DNA of 64,000 nucleotides from the NCBI RefSeq assembly GCF_964355755.1, contig NC_092672.1, positions 2,480,001 through 2,544,000 on the forward strand. The letters are read 5' to 3'. Shown one piece after another: positions 36,900 through 47,908 of the stretch. The stretch is from Antedon mediterranea. Lineage: Eukaryota; Echinodermata; Crinoidea; Comatulida; Antedonidae. The translations under genes were made by a program, and so were the position numbers. Numbering within the stretch: position 1 is the stretch's first letter; every line of letters starts with the position of its first letter. The notes under the pieces were generated by a model that did no database searches, was not told where the DNA came from, and was given only the letters and a program-made list of their open reading frames with translations.

Positions 36900-39800
36900 A
36901 TGGGATGCGGGGCTTCACAGAGTTACGACTACAAGTACGATGTTAGCCAACAGTGGGAGAGCGCTCGTATGACAATTGACATTCAGAAACACGGAGACAA
37001 ACCAGTCGTCAAGAGGTCCGGATGGAAGACTGTGCGGATCTTCGTTTCTTCTACGTTTCGTGATTTTCATGCGGAGAGAGAAGTTTTAGTGAAAGAGGTA
37101 CAGTAGAAAGTGTGTATGATTAGCTCATGCTAAACTTTATATTCAGTTTAAATGTGTGTTTATTGAATAATAAAAATTGTATACTATATATTTATAGTAT
37201 AAAATACTATATAAAATATCTTTAGTATTAAATAAAAATTACACATATTGGTTGGCATATGGACAAAAACCCTTTCAAAATATTCAAAATCATTTGTCTT
37301 TTTTAGGTTTTTTCTGATTTACGTCAGTGGTGTGAAAAACGGAGACTTCATCTTGTTGAATGTGACTTGCGATGGGTAAGACTGTGTTTTTGTATTGCAA
37401 CGAACATAGTTCACAACTCTGCAGTTAAAAATTTATTCAATTATTTCTTGTTTTAAATTATCAAAGATAAAACCAAAGTAATACAAAATTAAGCTCAATT
37501 AGTTTTACTATGTTGAAATAATGATAGATGTACATAATAGGTAAATATTTTTGCCCTAATTTACAGGGTGTTCCAAAAGACACAACAGCCGAAGAGACGC
37601 TGCGCACATGCCTCGGAGAGATCGACAGGTGTTACCAAGACAACATCATGCCATTCTTTCTTAACATGACTTGGTAATTATGTGTTTTTGTAACTGATCA
37701 GTTATAAGCCCAGCCTGGGGTAATTGTTTCTCATTTTTTCAATATATCCTTTGAGTGAGTGGCCGAGAGGTTAAGACAGTGGAACCGAAATTACATAGTC
37801 ATAACATCGGCAAGGGTTTGAGGCTCACTCGCTCCATGGCTCTGGTGGAAGAACGAGTCTTCTCGGATAGAACTATAAACCATAGGTCAAGTGTGCACAC
37901 CTAGCTCGTGGACTTGAACCAAGTACATCTTTCGAGACTGCCACTGATCATAATGGGGCCCTCTGAGAGACTTTGACTGATGAGGTCACCCACTATAAAT
38001 AAATAATACAAAACAAAAAAAATATTTCTTCTCATATTAATATTATTTCTCCTTCATTTAGTGCTCGTTGTGGGTGGATCCCAACGGACAAGGAAGTTCC
38101 TGATAGTGTGTACTCTGAATACAGATGGATAAAAGGATTATCAGTGACAGAAATGGAGATAATTCATGGTGCATATCGAAAGGACAATCCTAATTGTAAT
38201 TAACACACAAATATATAAAAGAATGCTTTGACGCAGTTTTTAGTGGTTTTACCTACCAAACCCAATCCTGTGTTCAACCAACCTTGAAAACAAGTTTTTT
38301 TTAATTGTACTTTTTTTCAACAGCCTTGTTTGCAATTAGAGGCACAGCATTCCTAGACTCACTTCCTACTCAATATAAGGATGATTTCATAGACTCCAGT
38401 CCAGTCGCTGAACACAAACTGAAAGTCCTTAAAGATGTTCTCTCCGATAGATTTCTGGTTTGTATCTGATTCAGTAACTGTTGAAATAGTAATGAATTAA
38501 ATTCCTAATTGTCCTATTTTTTTGTGTAGTATGCATATATAACAAGTTTAATTTGTATAATTTCAGTCTGATCAGGTTTTTACTTACGACTGTACATATG
38601 CTGGTGTTGACACAGACACAGGAAAGGTCAGCCTTGATGGTCTACAAGGAGCGTTTACAAACAAGGTACTTGTACATTAATCCGTAAATTCAATCTCTAG
38701 CAAAATATTATTATCATTATTTTAGGCTCTGTCTACACGTTATCAAACTAGTTTAACAACAAATGTGTGATGTGCCAAAATATGGTCACATCACATTTCG
38801 TTTGTTACTAAGTTTGATAGTGCAGACAGAGCTTTAGATATAGTTTTGACATATGCATGTACCCTTTTTAACATTTATTTTACCTTATTTTAAAAGGTTT
38901 TCAAGTTTTTCCATGAAAGAATAGCGGAACAGTACCCAATTCAAGAGGGTGAACTTGACGTGTACGAGCAACAGAAAGAGGCGCACGAGGCGTTTATGAA
39001 AAATAGATGTAGCGTCGTGCTCGGTCGAAATGAAATCTTAGACAAGGTAAGAAAATTAAGAAAGATCAGAGACTATGGCAAGAAATTGAGGAAGCTTGAG
39101 AATGAAATTTAAGGAAAATGACGCGAAAGGAATAATGTCAAAAATGTTTTAGGATAAAACATTCTACTCTTGTGCACTTTTCCTGTTAGTGGTCAAAGGT
39201 CACTGAAAGAATTGCGCATCGCATGTATCACTAATTGAATTCACAGTTCCATTATTTTTCCAGATAACAGGATATGTGACTGATCTTGGTACGGGTAAGC
39301 CATTGATCCTGACAGGAGGACCAGGAACGGGCAAATCATCAATAATGGCAAAAGCAGCTGATGTAGCAACTCAACATGCTAGTGGTGGCGGTAGAATTCA
39401 AGGGTACATGCTATTATTGTTTGTATTCATTGATGCTTAAATTCCTGGTGTGGTGCCCTCCTTCCAATCTTACTAGTCTGGGTTCACGTCATAGCTGAAT
39501 GTTTTTACTTTTCACCAGCAAACTATATTTTAAATAATCTATCTCTAAATATTATGGGATGGATTTATTTAGAACATTTTGCCTTGATTTAGAACATATT
39601 AAGAAATTCGTCTGAATTAAAAAATTTGACAAAGACAGTTTTTTTTTCTAGTGGTGGAGATGCAGGTTGGCATGTCTTCTACCATTTTGTGGGTGCCATT
39701 CCTGGGTCAACAGATCAAGAAATGATGTTAAAGAGACTCCTTAAGGAACTCAAAATCTGTAATGTAAGTTAATACTAATAGAGCATTATGGCGCAGTGGC

Positions 39801-42800
39801 AAAGGATTATGGGACTGGCATGCAAGATTAAACCATTTTCTTTAATACAAATACACACAATAAATCGCCATGTCCATATATGGGCACATCACATTTTTTT
39901 GTCACATAAAGATTGATAGTGTACACAGTGCTTTACAATTTGTTTTTTAAAAACATCTTTCAGCAATGGTAGTTAGAAAGAAAATTGTTACATTTTATTT
40001 AAATTTTTTGCAACAGGATTCCAATATGCCGAAAAATTATGAGGGCACTGCTCAACTGTTAGCTGGTGTATTATCAAATCCAAATTCAAAGCCTGTTATC
40101 TTATTGGTTGATGCTCTCAATCAGGTACTGTCTTGAAATTCTTTAAAGTGTTCATGTTTATTTACCACATTAAAACTATGTACGTGACCGAAAATTAAAA
40201 TAGTATTAGATATATATTCATATCAGTAACATTTATAAGATTCCCCCAACAAGAATATCATACAGTGCTAATAGCACTTGAAAGGCCCTTTGTCTCCCTC
40301 TATCTCTCTTTAAGTCACATGGCTGGTCCTAACCAATGAAATCTGCTTCCGAGCAGGCGATAAGTAGTTTGTTCTATTATTTTATTGTTTATTTAATTTG
40401 TAGTTCATATATTTTAGGTTGATGAGGAGAAAGGACACGGCACGTTAAGTTGGTTGCCACGTAAACTTGCTCCACAGGTTCGCTGTATATTCTCAATGAT
40501 AAATGAGACGCCACCACACGTAACACTTTTAGCACGACCACAAGGCCCAATTGAAGTTCCTGTTACGCCACTTGATATTGCATCCAGAAAGGTATGTATA
40601 CTGATTAAATTAAAACAATAAGAGTCTTTTCAACAAATTGTTTTTGTACATATCTTGGTCATGTTCTTTATGTTACAGTTCCACTGTTTTGACCGCTTGG
40701 CCACTCGCTCGGTAAAATAAGATTTTATTGGTGTTTACAGGAAATTGTGTTAGAGATTTTAGGCAACTACCACAAGAAGCTTGACCAAGAGCAGATGACC
40801 TGTCTGTTGTCAAATGAAGCGTCTAAGAACCCTCTGTGGCTTTCTATTGCGTGTGAAGAACTACGCGTATTTGGAGATTTCAGTCGAGTCACAGAAAAAA
40901 TCAAGTCACTAGCAGATGATCTCCTCGAGTAAGTTGTGAAAGAAAATTCTAATTATTAATTTATTTGTTTCCTTTAAAAAATTTATAAATTATACTTGAT
41001 TCTTTTTTAGTTTGTTGGGGCAAGTACTGTCCCGGTTTGAACAAGAGAATGGTGGAATGTTGATGATTGCAACGCTATGTTTACTGGAAACTTCGTCTCA
41101 TGGACTTCTTGAAACTGAACTGCTCTCAATTCTTGGTGGTGATTTGTCGCTGCTCACGCCATCTAAAGAAAACTTTGAGAAATTACAGAAAAGTTTGTTT
41201 TCTTGCATTTTATTTTGGTCCAAAAAATTGGGCACCCTTGAGTTATTTTAAAATATAAAATGAGTTTCAAATGAGATCAAATTTTGTTTACTTTGTAAAC
41301 AAATTGTAAAAAAATGTGTTATTAACTCAACAGACAAGGAAAATCAAGATGTTCAACCCGTCCACAACCAACCTCTATCAGCTGCTAAATGGGCAGCTGT
41401 GTACCGTGCACTGCGTACATTTCTCAGGCCCTTCGGTGACAGTGGTGAGGGCAGGCTTGATTTCTACCACCGATCAGTTAGTAAAGCTGTACGAAGAAAG
41501 TAAGCATAATTATTATATTTGATTAATAATGATTGATAATTCACTTTATTTAAATACAGAATTATTTATTTTTTTTTTATTGACAGATATTTTTATGCGG
41601 AAGACAATTCGGACAAAGAAGATGTGTATGCATTTTGGCACCTCACTCTTGCAAACTTTTTCGAGCACGAGCAGAACATGGATCGCAAAGTTGAGGTAAA
41701 ATAATAGTGAGACGTCTTACTTTGACAGTAGTAGGCCTATACATGTTTATTAAGGCACTACCTTTTATAATCACAACAACAATGCATTTTTTTAGTCTAT
41801 GAGTTTTTGACATGGTCATATTTTATTTCTTGATATGCTGTATACCTTTTCTCTATAGGAGTATCCATACCATCTTGTGAAAATAAAGGACACTGTCCGC
41901 TTGGCTAAATGTCTGACTGAATGGCCAATCTTTGACCAGCTCTTCAACAACAAATACAGCTCCCAGCTTCTTGCTTACTGGCGACAGGTGCAATCATTTA
42001 TGTTAATAACACGTAGTAAATTCCTGTCTTTTGATTGGATGGTTGTGGAGCACATGACGTACAATAGTACACAATATATAATGACCGTTAAATAGTTCGT
42101 TAAATGTATCTTCTCGCGTATGGAAAAAAATAACATCATTACTGTGATTCTGGGCCTACCTCTTATTCAGTCTAATTCAAATGACAGGAATATATTTACT
42201 GTAGATGTTATATAAAACAAATAATGAATGTTTATATTAATGGAATGGTACAAACAATGCTCATACATTGATTATTTGTATTTTTTAAATGTTAAAACCT
42301 AACCGTGGTCAGCATAAATTTGTTTACTTTATTATTAATTTTACTTTGTATTTTAGTACTCTCAACAATTTCAATTTATCATTTTAGGCGGGAGATTATA
42401 AATTTATGGAGAGGCAATATCGTAACATTCTTGAATCAATTGATAAGGAGGCTTTTGGACTTGAAGAGTATTGCATACGATATGAACATATTGCAAGACT
42501 TCTGTAAGTTTTCCACAATTAAAACTAATGCTGACATGATGTGAGTGAAATGTATGATCAAGGCCACACTGCAAAAGGAGACAGTATGTTTGTGTGGTGG
42601 TGAAATTGAGATAATTTTAATATCTCTGTTCAGTTAGATATGAAAACGTTCCTATAACACTAAGTTTGATTATTTGTTCTCATTCAGAGTACAAGCTGGT
42701 GAATATTCAAAAGCGAAAGGCTACATAGATATCGCCCTCAACATTGAAGAGGAACAGCTCAGTGGCCGACCAGAACGGTTGGTGGAGCTATTTGCTCTCT

Positions 42801-45663
42801 ATGGTGAACTCTATGAGGAGGTGAGTGTAATAACGCCATTAATATAACCTACAATTACTACCATGTTTTTTTACCATTAGCCAGTGGAATAACGCAGGTG
42901 CAAAAGGCCCAGTTTAGCACTCCTAAGGGCCCTCCAACGCTGGGTAGTTCATGCTATGGGGCCCCTGGGTTTAGCCAGTGATCGTTCATAGCCATTACGC
43001 GACTTCCATTAGCAAGACAAAATACTCGATTTTTAAAACTTAAATTTCACATTTCCCCTTTCTTTCAGATTTCTAAATCACATGAATTTGTCGAGGAGGA
43101 CACCATCAAAGAATTAAAGCCATCCATTGAATTCTTCAGAAAATCTATAAAAATACGTGAGACATTGCAAGGAGACCATCACAAAGTATTAAATCGTTTT
43201 TAACATACTCATATGTATATCGAAGAGTATAAATATGATATGCTATGTTACTGTATAATTGTTTTAACAATTACCATAGCATATTCTCTATAATCTGTCT
43301 GTTATTAAATTAGTTAGGACTGGAAACGGTACAGTAAGTGGAAAATTCCATAGCTTGTCCGACGTAGAATCTGTATATCCTTAGTGGAAACCTTCCGTCC
43401 GCTTCGTGATAGTATGTAAATGGTCATTTAAGGAATAACATATATAAAAAAATATAACATATTTTTATTACCTTTATACTGCTCGCCTGTGTAAATTGGC
43501 TTGTAGTCTTTTTTATTTAGTGATTGTGAAAATTAATTTTGTTAATAATAATTGTCTTACTATGTCAATCTTTTATATTAGGTAACATCCGGCTGATAGT
43601 AACCCAATTTTTAACCATTTTTTCAGTACAAAATGGGTATTTCATTATTGTCATTGTCATTTTTACTAAACTCTTTCTACGAATGCGGAGGCGATGTTGC
43701 AGTTGAAGCAAAAGAGGAGGCATTTGAGCATGTTGAAAAAGCACTCATTATTTTTCACAAGGTATAAATATTACATGCATCATTCCAATTTGACATCCAA
43801 GATAACATTTGGCAACATTTATTTAAACCAATAGAACATAATTATAAGAATTTAAGAATTTGAATACAATATGTGATTTACATTTGAAAGATGATATATA
43901 AATGAAATAAAAATTTAATAATAGTATTAATTTTATGAGGATATGATTGATCATATATTCTATCGGTTCGAATCATAACTAGAAGTTGAAAGAACTTGTC
44001 TCAAAACGACCCACGGACAGATACAATATAAAATGAATAATTTGAATTTCATATTGATGTATTCCAGTAGGAACACTGTTAGCATTTACCTTATTTTGTT
44101 AAGAAATTATTAAATAGTTTTTTAGAAGATTTTAATAATTTGTCATGGATGGTCAGAAAACATTATGTATTTTCCTTGTTATTGATTTTGTTGCTTTAGT
44201 TGGAAGATCTTGGAAGAAAGGCAGAGGCTAGCTTGACTAAAGCCACTTTATATGAAAGAGGCTCAGAGGACCAAATTGAGGTCAGTAGTACATAGAAGTA
44301 GTATTTTGACTTCTCTCCATACGCTAACATGGCATTCTCTCCATACACTAAACATGGCATTCTCTCCATACGCTAACATGGCATTCTCTCCATACGCTAA
44401 CATGGCATTCTCTCCATACGCTAACATGGCATTCTCTCCATACGCTAACATGGCATTCTCTACATACGCTAACATGGCATTCTCTCCATACGCTAACATG
44501 GCATTCTCTCCATACGCTAACATGACTTCCTTCCTGGCATCCAGTCAATGATGATATTAAGAAAGCCTGCAAAGAATCAGCCGTATACTCTGAAAGCAAA
44601 GGAGTAAACGTCTCCAAATTTTAAACATACATTTTATTGGTTGATTAGCCAAAAATAGTTTCATGCTAGTGCTATAAGACCAAAAATCTATTGGAATAAG
44701 TTTCAAGAAGAGACTTAAATTGCATTAAGGACTTAGACTGACACCCACTGATGGATGTAAAATGGAAGTTAATTGAAAACTAGCCCATGGGATTAAAGCC
44801 AATCATTCCAAAAATAAAAACGGAACGATCAAAAAATGTTATTGTAAACTTTGGTCTCTTTCACAAGTGGTAGGCATACATATCCCTGCACAGTCGCTTC
44901 GTTCCCTGACTTGACTTCAGTTTGTCTGTTCTTCGATGTTTTTGTGTTTTTTGATTTATATCGTTGATGGATTTGATATATTTTTTCATTTAAGTATAAG
45001 TATATATTTTTGTATAATTCAACCCAAAAGTTGCAATAAAAGTATTTTATCAGTTTTTTTTAAAGCTGAACTTTCAGAAGTCTGTGATAGTGTAGTAGAT
45101 TCTATTTTACTCTTTTTCTCTTTAAATTTTAAGTGGTACAACAAAGCATATGAAGAGTGCGAACAAGCGTATGGTTTAAATTGTAAGCTGATGACTTCAG
45201 TGCTGTATAATATTGGTATCCATTACGAAGACAGAGATGAATTCGACAGGGCCTATGAGTATTTGGTCAAGTCTCTAGAGGCGAGTGTTGAGGTGAGTTG
45301 ACATAAACGTTCACTTCAATCAGAGTTTTCAATTCTGTAAAACGGTGTTGCTGTTTTCTAAAAATTAGTTTACATTTTACATTTCATTTACATTTTCACT
45401 AAGCTGTTAAGAATTATAAGTGTGACAAGAGAACGTAGTTTTAAATACTACCTTTTTTCACAAACATTATTATACCAAATACTATGAATTCACTACATTT
45501 TTACTTCAAACTGTATCCAAATAAACTGTGTATTATTTATATTCTGTAGGTGTTTGGAGAAAACCACCCAAAGACAAAGTCTACCAGAAATGTTTTAGAA
45601 GATCCAACCTATCCATATATAAAGATAAGGCAGAAGAAGAGTACAGAAATAGACGACATATAA
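36900..45663 (+). CDS. DUF4062-NACHT-TPR STAND NTPase, copy B (TTC41/nephrocystin-3-like)
   Basis: Exons: 36900-37097, 37307-37375, 37567-37673, 38062-38195, 38324-38457, 38567-38665, 38897-39046, 39264-39403, 39652-39763, 40017-40124, 40418-40591, 40741-40928, 41011-41192, 41334-41499, 41587-41695, 41859-41987, 42388-42503, 42688-42820, 43069-43185, 43627-43761, 44200-44280, 45134-45292, 45550-45663. The joined frame encodes 1,017 aa. Residues 1-6 are MGCGAS, a likely myristoylation (Gly2) and palmitoylation (Cys3) signal. About 45-170 is a DUF4062-like domain (IFVSSTFRDFHAERE, VECDLRWGVP, SVTEMEIIHGAYR), as in TEP1, NWD1 and TTC41. Walker A GGPGTGKS is at 315-322 and Walker B (VILLVDA) near 408-414, of NACHT type. 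About 734-980 is TPR-like (KAKGYIDIALNIEEEQL, WYNKAYEECEQAYGLN). STAND proteins act as NTP-driven scaffolds or sensors. Acylation and the X-box suggest a membrane or ciliary role, which is inference. TTC41 and NPHP3 are longer (about 1,300 aa), so orthology is not settled. An AATAAA lies at 46122. Confidence 0.88.
37747..38020 (+). mobile_element. tRNA-derived SINE in intron 3 of copy B
   Basis: The head is tRNA-Leu/Ser-like: an A-box region gagtggccgagaggttaag and a B-box-like GGGTTTGAGGCTC about 55 bases later. A roughly 170-bp unrelated body follows, then a short A-rich tail (ataaataaataatacaaaac). This order (pol III promoter, body, A-rich tail) defines a SINE. Copy A lacks it. Confidence 0.7.
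38723..38835. mobile_element. MITE family A copy (short)
   Basis: A 113-bp copy in intron 6 of copy B: AGGCTCTGTCTACACGTTAT to TTTGATAGTGCAGACAGAGC. Copy A has no MITE of this family in the same intron, so the insertion followed the gene duplication or was lost from A. Confidence 0.8.
39868..39935. mobile_element. MITE family A, right-end fragment
   Basis: Only the right part remains (tgtccatatatgggcacatc to gattgatagtgtacacagtgcttta), in intron 9 of copy B. Confidence 0.65.
42878..43018. repeat. interspersed repeat family D copy in intron 18 of copy B
   Basis: From attagccagtggaataacgc to ccattacgcgacttccatta, with tttagcactcctaagg and tggggcccctggg inside. It is related to copies at 31513 and 56430. 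Confidence 0.55.
44312..44526. repeat. 24-bp minisatellite in intron 21 of copy B
   Basis: About nine near-identical units of CTCTCCATACGCTAACATGG plus CATT, with one 25-bp unit near 44345. The unit is a multiple of three and lacks stops, so open frames of 86-99 codons appear on both strands. These are artefacts inside an intron. Confidence 0.95.
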
Positions 45664-46558
45664 TCTAGAAGAGTATCATAAACATACTAATTACTAAAAT
45701 CAAAAGAAAGAAATGTTCCCCCAGCAGAAATTTAGTGGAAAGATTTCAGAGCTGTAAGCAGGCAGATAGGGAAGAGAATAAGGCCCTTTCTTCCAGAAAT
45801 TTTAAATTGGAAAGGGTTTTGGGTACTGAACTAGAAGGTGAAAATCCACTATATATCCTTACACCACTGCAGTGTATTATCATAGGCAGATCAAAGAGAA
45901 ATCCACCTAAAAAACTCCACAAAATCTTGAAAATACATTTCAAAGATTCTGCAGTAGTACTATGTTGTACAGCTTTATATAAGTATGTGTACTAACACAT
46001 GGAATATCAGTGGTGATTCTGAGTTAAAAATATTTTCATTATAATTTGTAAGATATAGTGATTGTATTTAGATACCAGTTAAAATGCTGCCTATTTCAAT
46101 ATAATGTTGATCACGAAAAGAAATAAAACCCCATCCAGTTTTATAATATATATATATTTATAATCATAAATATCTTTCATTTAAAAAAAAATAAATTATT
46201 GTAGTGCAATAAACAATATTATATAATATTTTATGTGCAAATTTGTTTCTAATGTTCGGTTTGGCATTACTTTTTCGTTTTTTTCTTTTTACGGAAGGGA
46301 TTAAATTTATTAAAACGACAAAATAACCTATTCAAATTCTGATTTAATTATTCTTTATTTTTTCATGTTTTTGGGGGACATACATCTTTAATACTTGAAC
46401 TTGGTGAATCTTTATTTAATTTAAACTATGATGATTTTATGTAACAAAATAAAGAGCAAATAAATATAAAGTATATATTAATTTTACCCACATACTTAAT
46501 AATTAATAAAAAATAAATGATCGTGTGAGGATGACCTATTGACCTAAAAACTCTGGAG

Positions 46559-46803
46559 TTTGATGTTGGTACCTTTCACACCAAAACACCGGGGTGTCCC
46601 CGCAGTTCCCCAGCTGTTCAACTCCGCAGTTTTAAACTCCGGAGTTGCTTGATTTTACCCTTCACACCAAAACACCAGGGTGTCCCCGCAGTTCCCCAGC
46701 TGTTCAACTCCGCAGTTTTAAACTCCGGAGTTGCTTGATTTTACCCTTCACACCAAAACACCGGAGTGTCTCCGGAGTTTTGCTTTTGGTGTGAAAGGGG
46801 CAT
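46559..46803. mobile_element. MITE-like element with internal 90-bp tandem repeat
   Basis: The outer ends CCTTTCACACCAAAAC (46574) and TTTTGGTGTGAAAGGGG (right) are inverted. Between them are two direct units of about 90 bp (caccrgggtgtccccgcagt, ccccagctgttcaactccg, ttttaaactccggagttgct), each with an ACTCCGGAGT palindrome. Confidence 0.75.
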
Positions 46804-47204
46804 AATACACGACACAGATCTAGTAGTAAATATCAAAAGATGTTTAATTTAATAACGCAACATAAATAAATATAATACAGAGGAACACTACGTACTATAA
46901 AGTTTTTGGTAATGTTCATAATTCTGTGTATTGAATGACAATCATACATATCTTTTACTTCTCTATTCTATTATACGCCTATTTTAAAGTTTAACACCTC
47001 TTTCTTTTCGTACGCGTAACGCAAAAAAAGTGAACAATTGCTCGTATTGCGTTCGTAACGATTTTTTAACAAGCTCTTATATTCTATACCATAGGCTAAC
47101 AAACAGCCTTATACGTTTTATCTCCTTCTTAGTCCCCACATTTAACCCCTTTTAAATGATGTAAACTTTACAATTATAATGTAGGCTGCGGCCTACCTTT
47201 ACCA

Positions 47205-47389
47205 TAAAGTTTGGTTCCCACTAGAACGTAACGCAAGGACGTAAACGCAACGCAAGCGTTTTAACCAATGACAAGCGAAGTTATAGACGGTTAGCAATCA
47301 CAAGCGAATAAGCCATCGCTTGTGATTGGTCAATTCACTTGCGTTGCGTTACGTCCTTGTGTTGCGTCGCTAGTGGGAACCACGCTATA
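47205..47389. mobile_element. MITE family B copy
   Basis: A 185-bp copy: TAAAGTTTGGTTCCCACTAG on the left, GCTAGTGGGAACCACGCTAT on the right, with strong hairpin potential (acgcaacgcaagcg against cacttgcgttgcgtt). Confidence 0.85.
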
Positions 47390-47908
47390 GACCTAATGCA
47401 AAACTTAAATTAACAAAATGTACAAAAAAAACATAAGAGCACGTCAAAATTAACAAACAACACCCTTCATTTTGATACTGTATAGGCCTACTGTAATTTC
47501 GTAATCTATTTTTATTTGTTAATAAACTACAAAAGTATAAAATTTACTATTTTCAAGGTGGTGCAATTTTTTGTTTGCTATTAAATGTTTTGCATAAACA
47601 TATTTACATATTTTGTAGTTGTTTTCGATTCCACCTGGCGGTGACCCACCCCGGTCTTGAAAGAGGCGTCGTAGGCCTTATTTACAAACTCATACGAGCT
47701 CGACTTAAAAGTCGAAAATCATCTACGCTTTAAATCTTGATTTTTATTAGAGATCATGAAATTTGACGAATCACAGCAATTACCAAATTACAGCTTCTGA
47801 TTGGTCAAATGTCTAAAGTTTGCGCGTACTTTCTGGTATTGCGCGCGTCCTAAAGTGAAAAACAAACTTTAGTAGTGACAGCTATGCAAGCAACTTCTTG
47901 TTACCATT

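Larger units (their letters stand above)
45664..47908. other. intergenic region downstream of copy B
   Basis: Contains the 3' flank of copy B, a partial family C piece (about 46300-46394, ending gggggacatacatctttaa), the inverted-repeat element at 46559-46803 and the family B MITE at 47205-47389. The open frame at 45735 has no recognisable domain and is probably 3' UTR. An AATAAA for the claudin-like gene (TTTATT at 47743 on this strand) lies near the right end. Confidence 0.55.

Noticed and set aside
44312-44526. CRISPR-like array (also considered for 52499-53104)
   Set aside because: Units are contiguous, with no unique spacers, and the genome is eukaryotic.
44252-44617. Repeated-peptide frames (MAFSPYAN / MLAYGENA units)
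   Set aside because: They are made by the 24-bp minisatellite in intron 21. The first codons on the plus strand are exon 21 of copy B, after which the true transcript splices out.
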